64,000 nt of DNA from an uncultured Lachnospiraceae bacterium (GTDB taxonomy: Bacteria; Bacillota; Clostridia; Lachnospirales; Lachnospiraceae): the NCBI GenBank assembly GCA_946558465.1, contig CAMNTM010000014.1, positions 1 to 64,000 on the forward strand, in the 5' to 3' direction. Each line of letters begins with the position of its first letter. The first letter of the stretch is position 1. The position numbers were made by a program, and so were the translations under genes. Below, one piece after another: positions 63,744 through 64,000 of the stretch. Below the pieces are notes generated by a model. It saw only the letters and a list, made by a program, of their open reading frames with translations, was not told the origin of the DNA and did no database searches.

Positions 63744-63774
63744 TTGACACGAAAATATATCACATGATATTATA
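63744..63774 (+). promoter_or_regulatory. Probable promoter of the XRE gene at the right edge
   Basis: TTGACA (63744-63749) followed by an AT-rich stretch with ATATTA at 17 bases and TATTAT at 19 bases. The leader would be about 95 bases. Confidence 0.5.
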
Positions 63775-63875
63775 AATAAAATATAAAAATCACTTTGTAT
63801 AATAGAATTTTAAAATTTCCAAATTTTATTGTGCATGTTTGATAAAAAAATTGATTTTTAGGAAAGAAAATTGTT

Positions 63876-64000
63876 ATGAATATCGACGAAATCATTGGGA
63901 ACAACATAAGAAAATATAGAACTGCATATAATATGACCTTAAAAGAGCTGTCTGAGAAGCTGCACAAAAGCATTTCTACAGTTTCGAAATACGAAAAAGG
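63876..64000 (+). CDS. XRE-family helix-turn-helix protein, 5' part only
   Basis: The first 41 codons are visible; the gene runs off the right edge. It starts at an ATG with TAGGAAAG upstream. The sequence IGNNIRKYRTAYNMTLKELS then EKLHKSISTVSKYEKG is a typical Cro/C1-type HTH. Any further domain (for example a cupin or TPR region) lies outside. Confidence 0.85.
   Translation, partial: MNIDEIIGNNIRKYRTAYNMTLKELSEKLHKSISTVSKYEK

Overview
The window looks like a chromosomal segment of a low-to-moderate GC, Gram-positive anaerobe, most likely a member of the Lachnospiraceae (Clostridia). This is inferred from gene content, strong Shine-Dalgarno (SD) sequences and consensus-like sigma-A promoters; no 16S rRNA or other phylogenetic marker was available. 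Most genes lie on the minus strand. No phage, insertion sequence, CRISPR array, rRNA or replication origin was found.

Layout. 0-2 kb: a MtaA-like (URO-D superfamily) corrinoid methyltransferase with two unexplained short reading frames, then tRNA-Ser(GGA) and tRNA-Ser(UGA). 2-8 kb: a housekeeping operon tsaE-tsaB-threonine aldolase-rimI-(zinc-ribbon protein)-rnz-tsaD-ispD, largely devoted to t6A tRNA modification and RNA or isoprenoid maintenance. 7.9-9 kb: a glyoxalase and a membrane-anchored XRE regulator. 9-16.6 kb: an oligopeptide ABC transporter operon ending in an M14 peptidase and a TetR regulator, with a perfect 22-bp palindrome just downstream of its promoter. 16.7-19.3 kb: galM and a divergent MarR-TauE pair. 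19.3-23.2 kb: an anaerobic glycerol-3-phosphate oxidation set (GlpP antiterminator, GlpA/GlpO-like and GlpB-like flavoproteins, DUF1667).

23.5-41.3 kb is a pentose region: araA-araB-araD plus a second isomerase of the FucI/AraA fold, a divergent AraC regulator, two tandem HipA-like kinases, a YtfQ/R/T-YjfF-type sugar ABC transporter, and the YesM/YesN two-component system that probably controls it. tex lies directly upstream of yesN and shares one base with it.

43.6-64 kb: a TetR regulator, a 137-bp three-copy repeat array ending in a long inverted repeat, a lipid gene set (DagK-like, GDPD, PAP2), a hemerythrin, an SfsA-MutY fusion, a small alarmone synthetase, a corrinoid adenosyltransferase, a PTS IIC-like permease, yaaA, a glycogen breakdown pair (malQ, glgP), peptide utilisation genes (pepT, YfcC-type carrier, pepV) and the start of another XRE regulator.

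The most unusual material is a composite dispersed repeat family. Its core occurs three times in tandem at 44.3 kb, once at 26.0 kb between araB and araD, and in a diverged form at 60.7 kb. Two of the three loci continue into a long near-perfect hairpin of unrelated sequence. The SfsA-MutY fusion and the tandem HipA-like kinases without a HipB partner are the other leading points.
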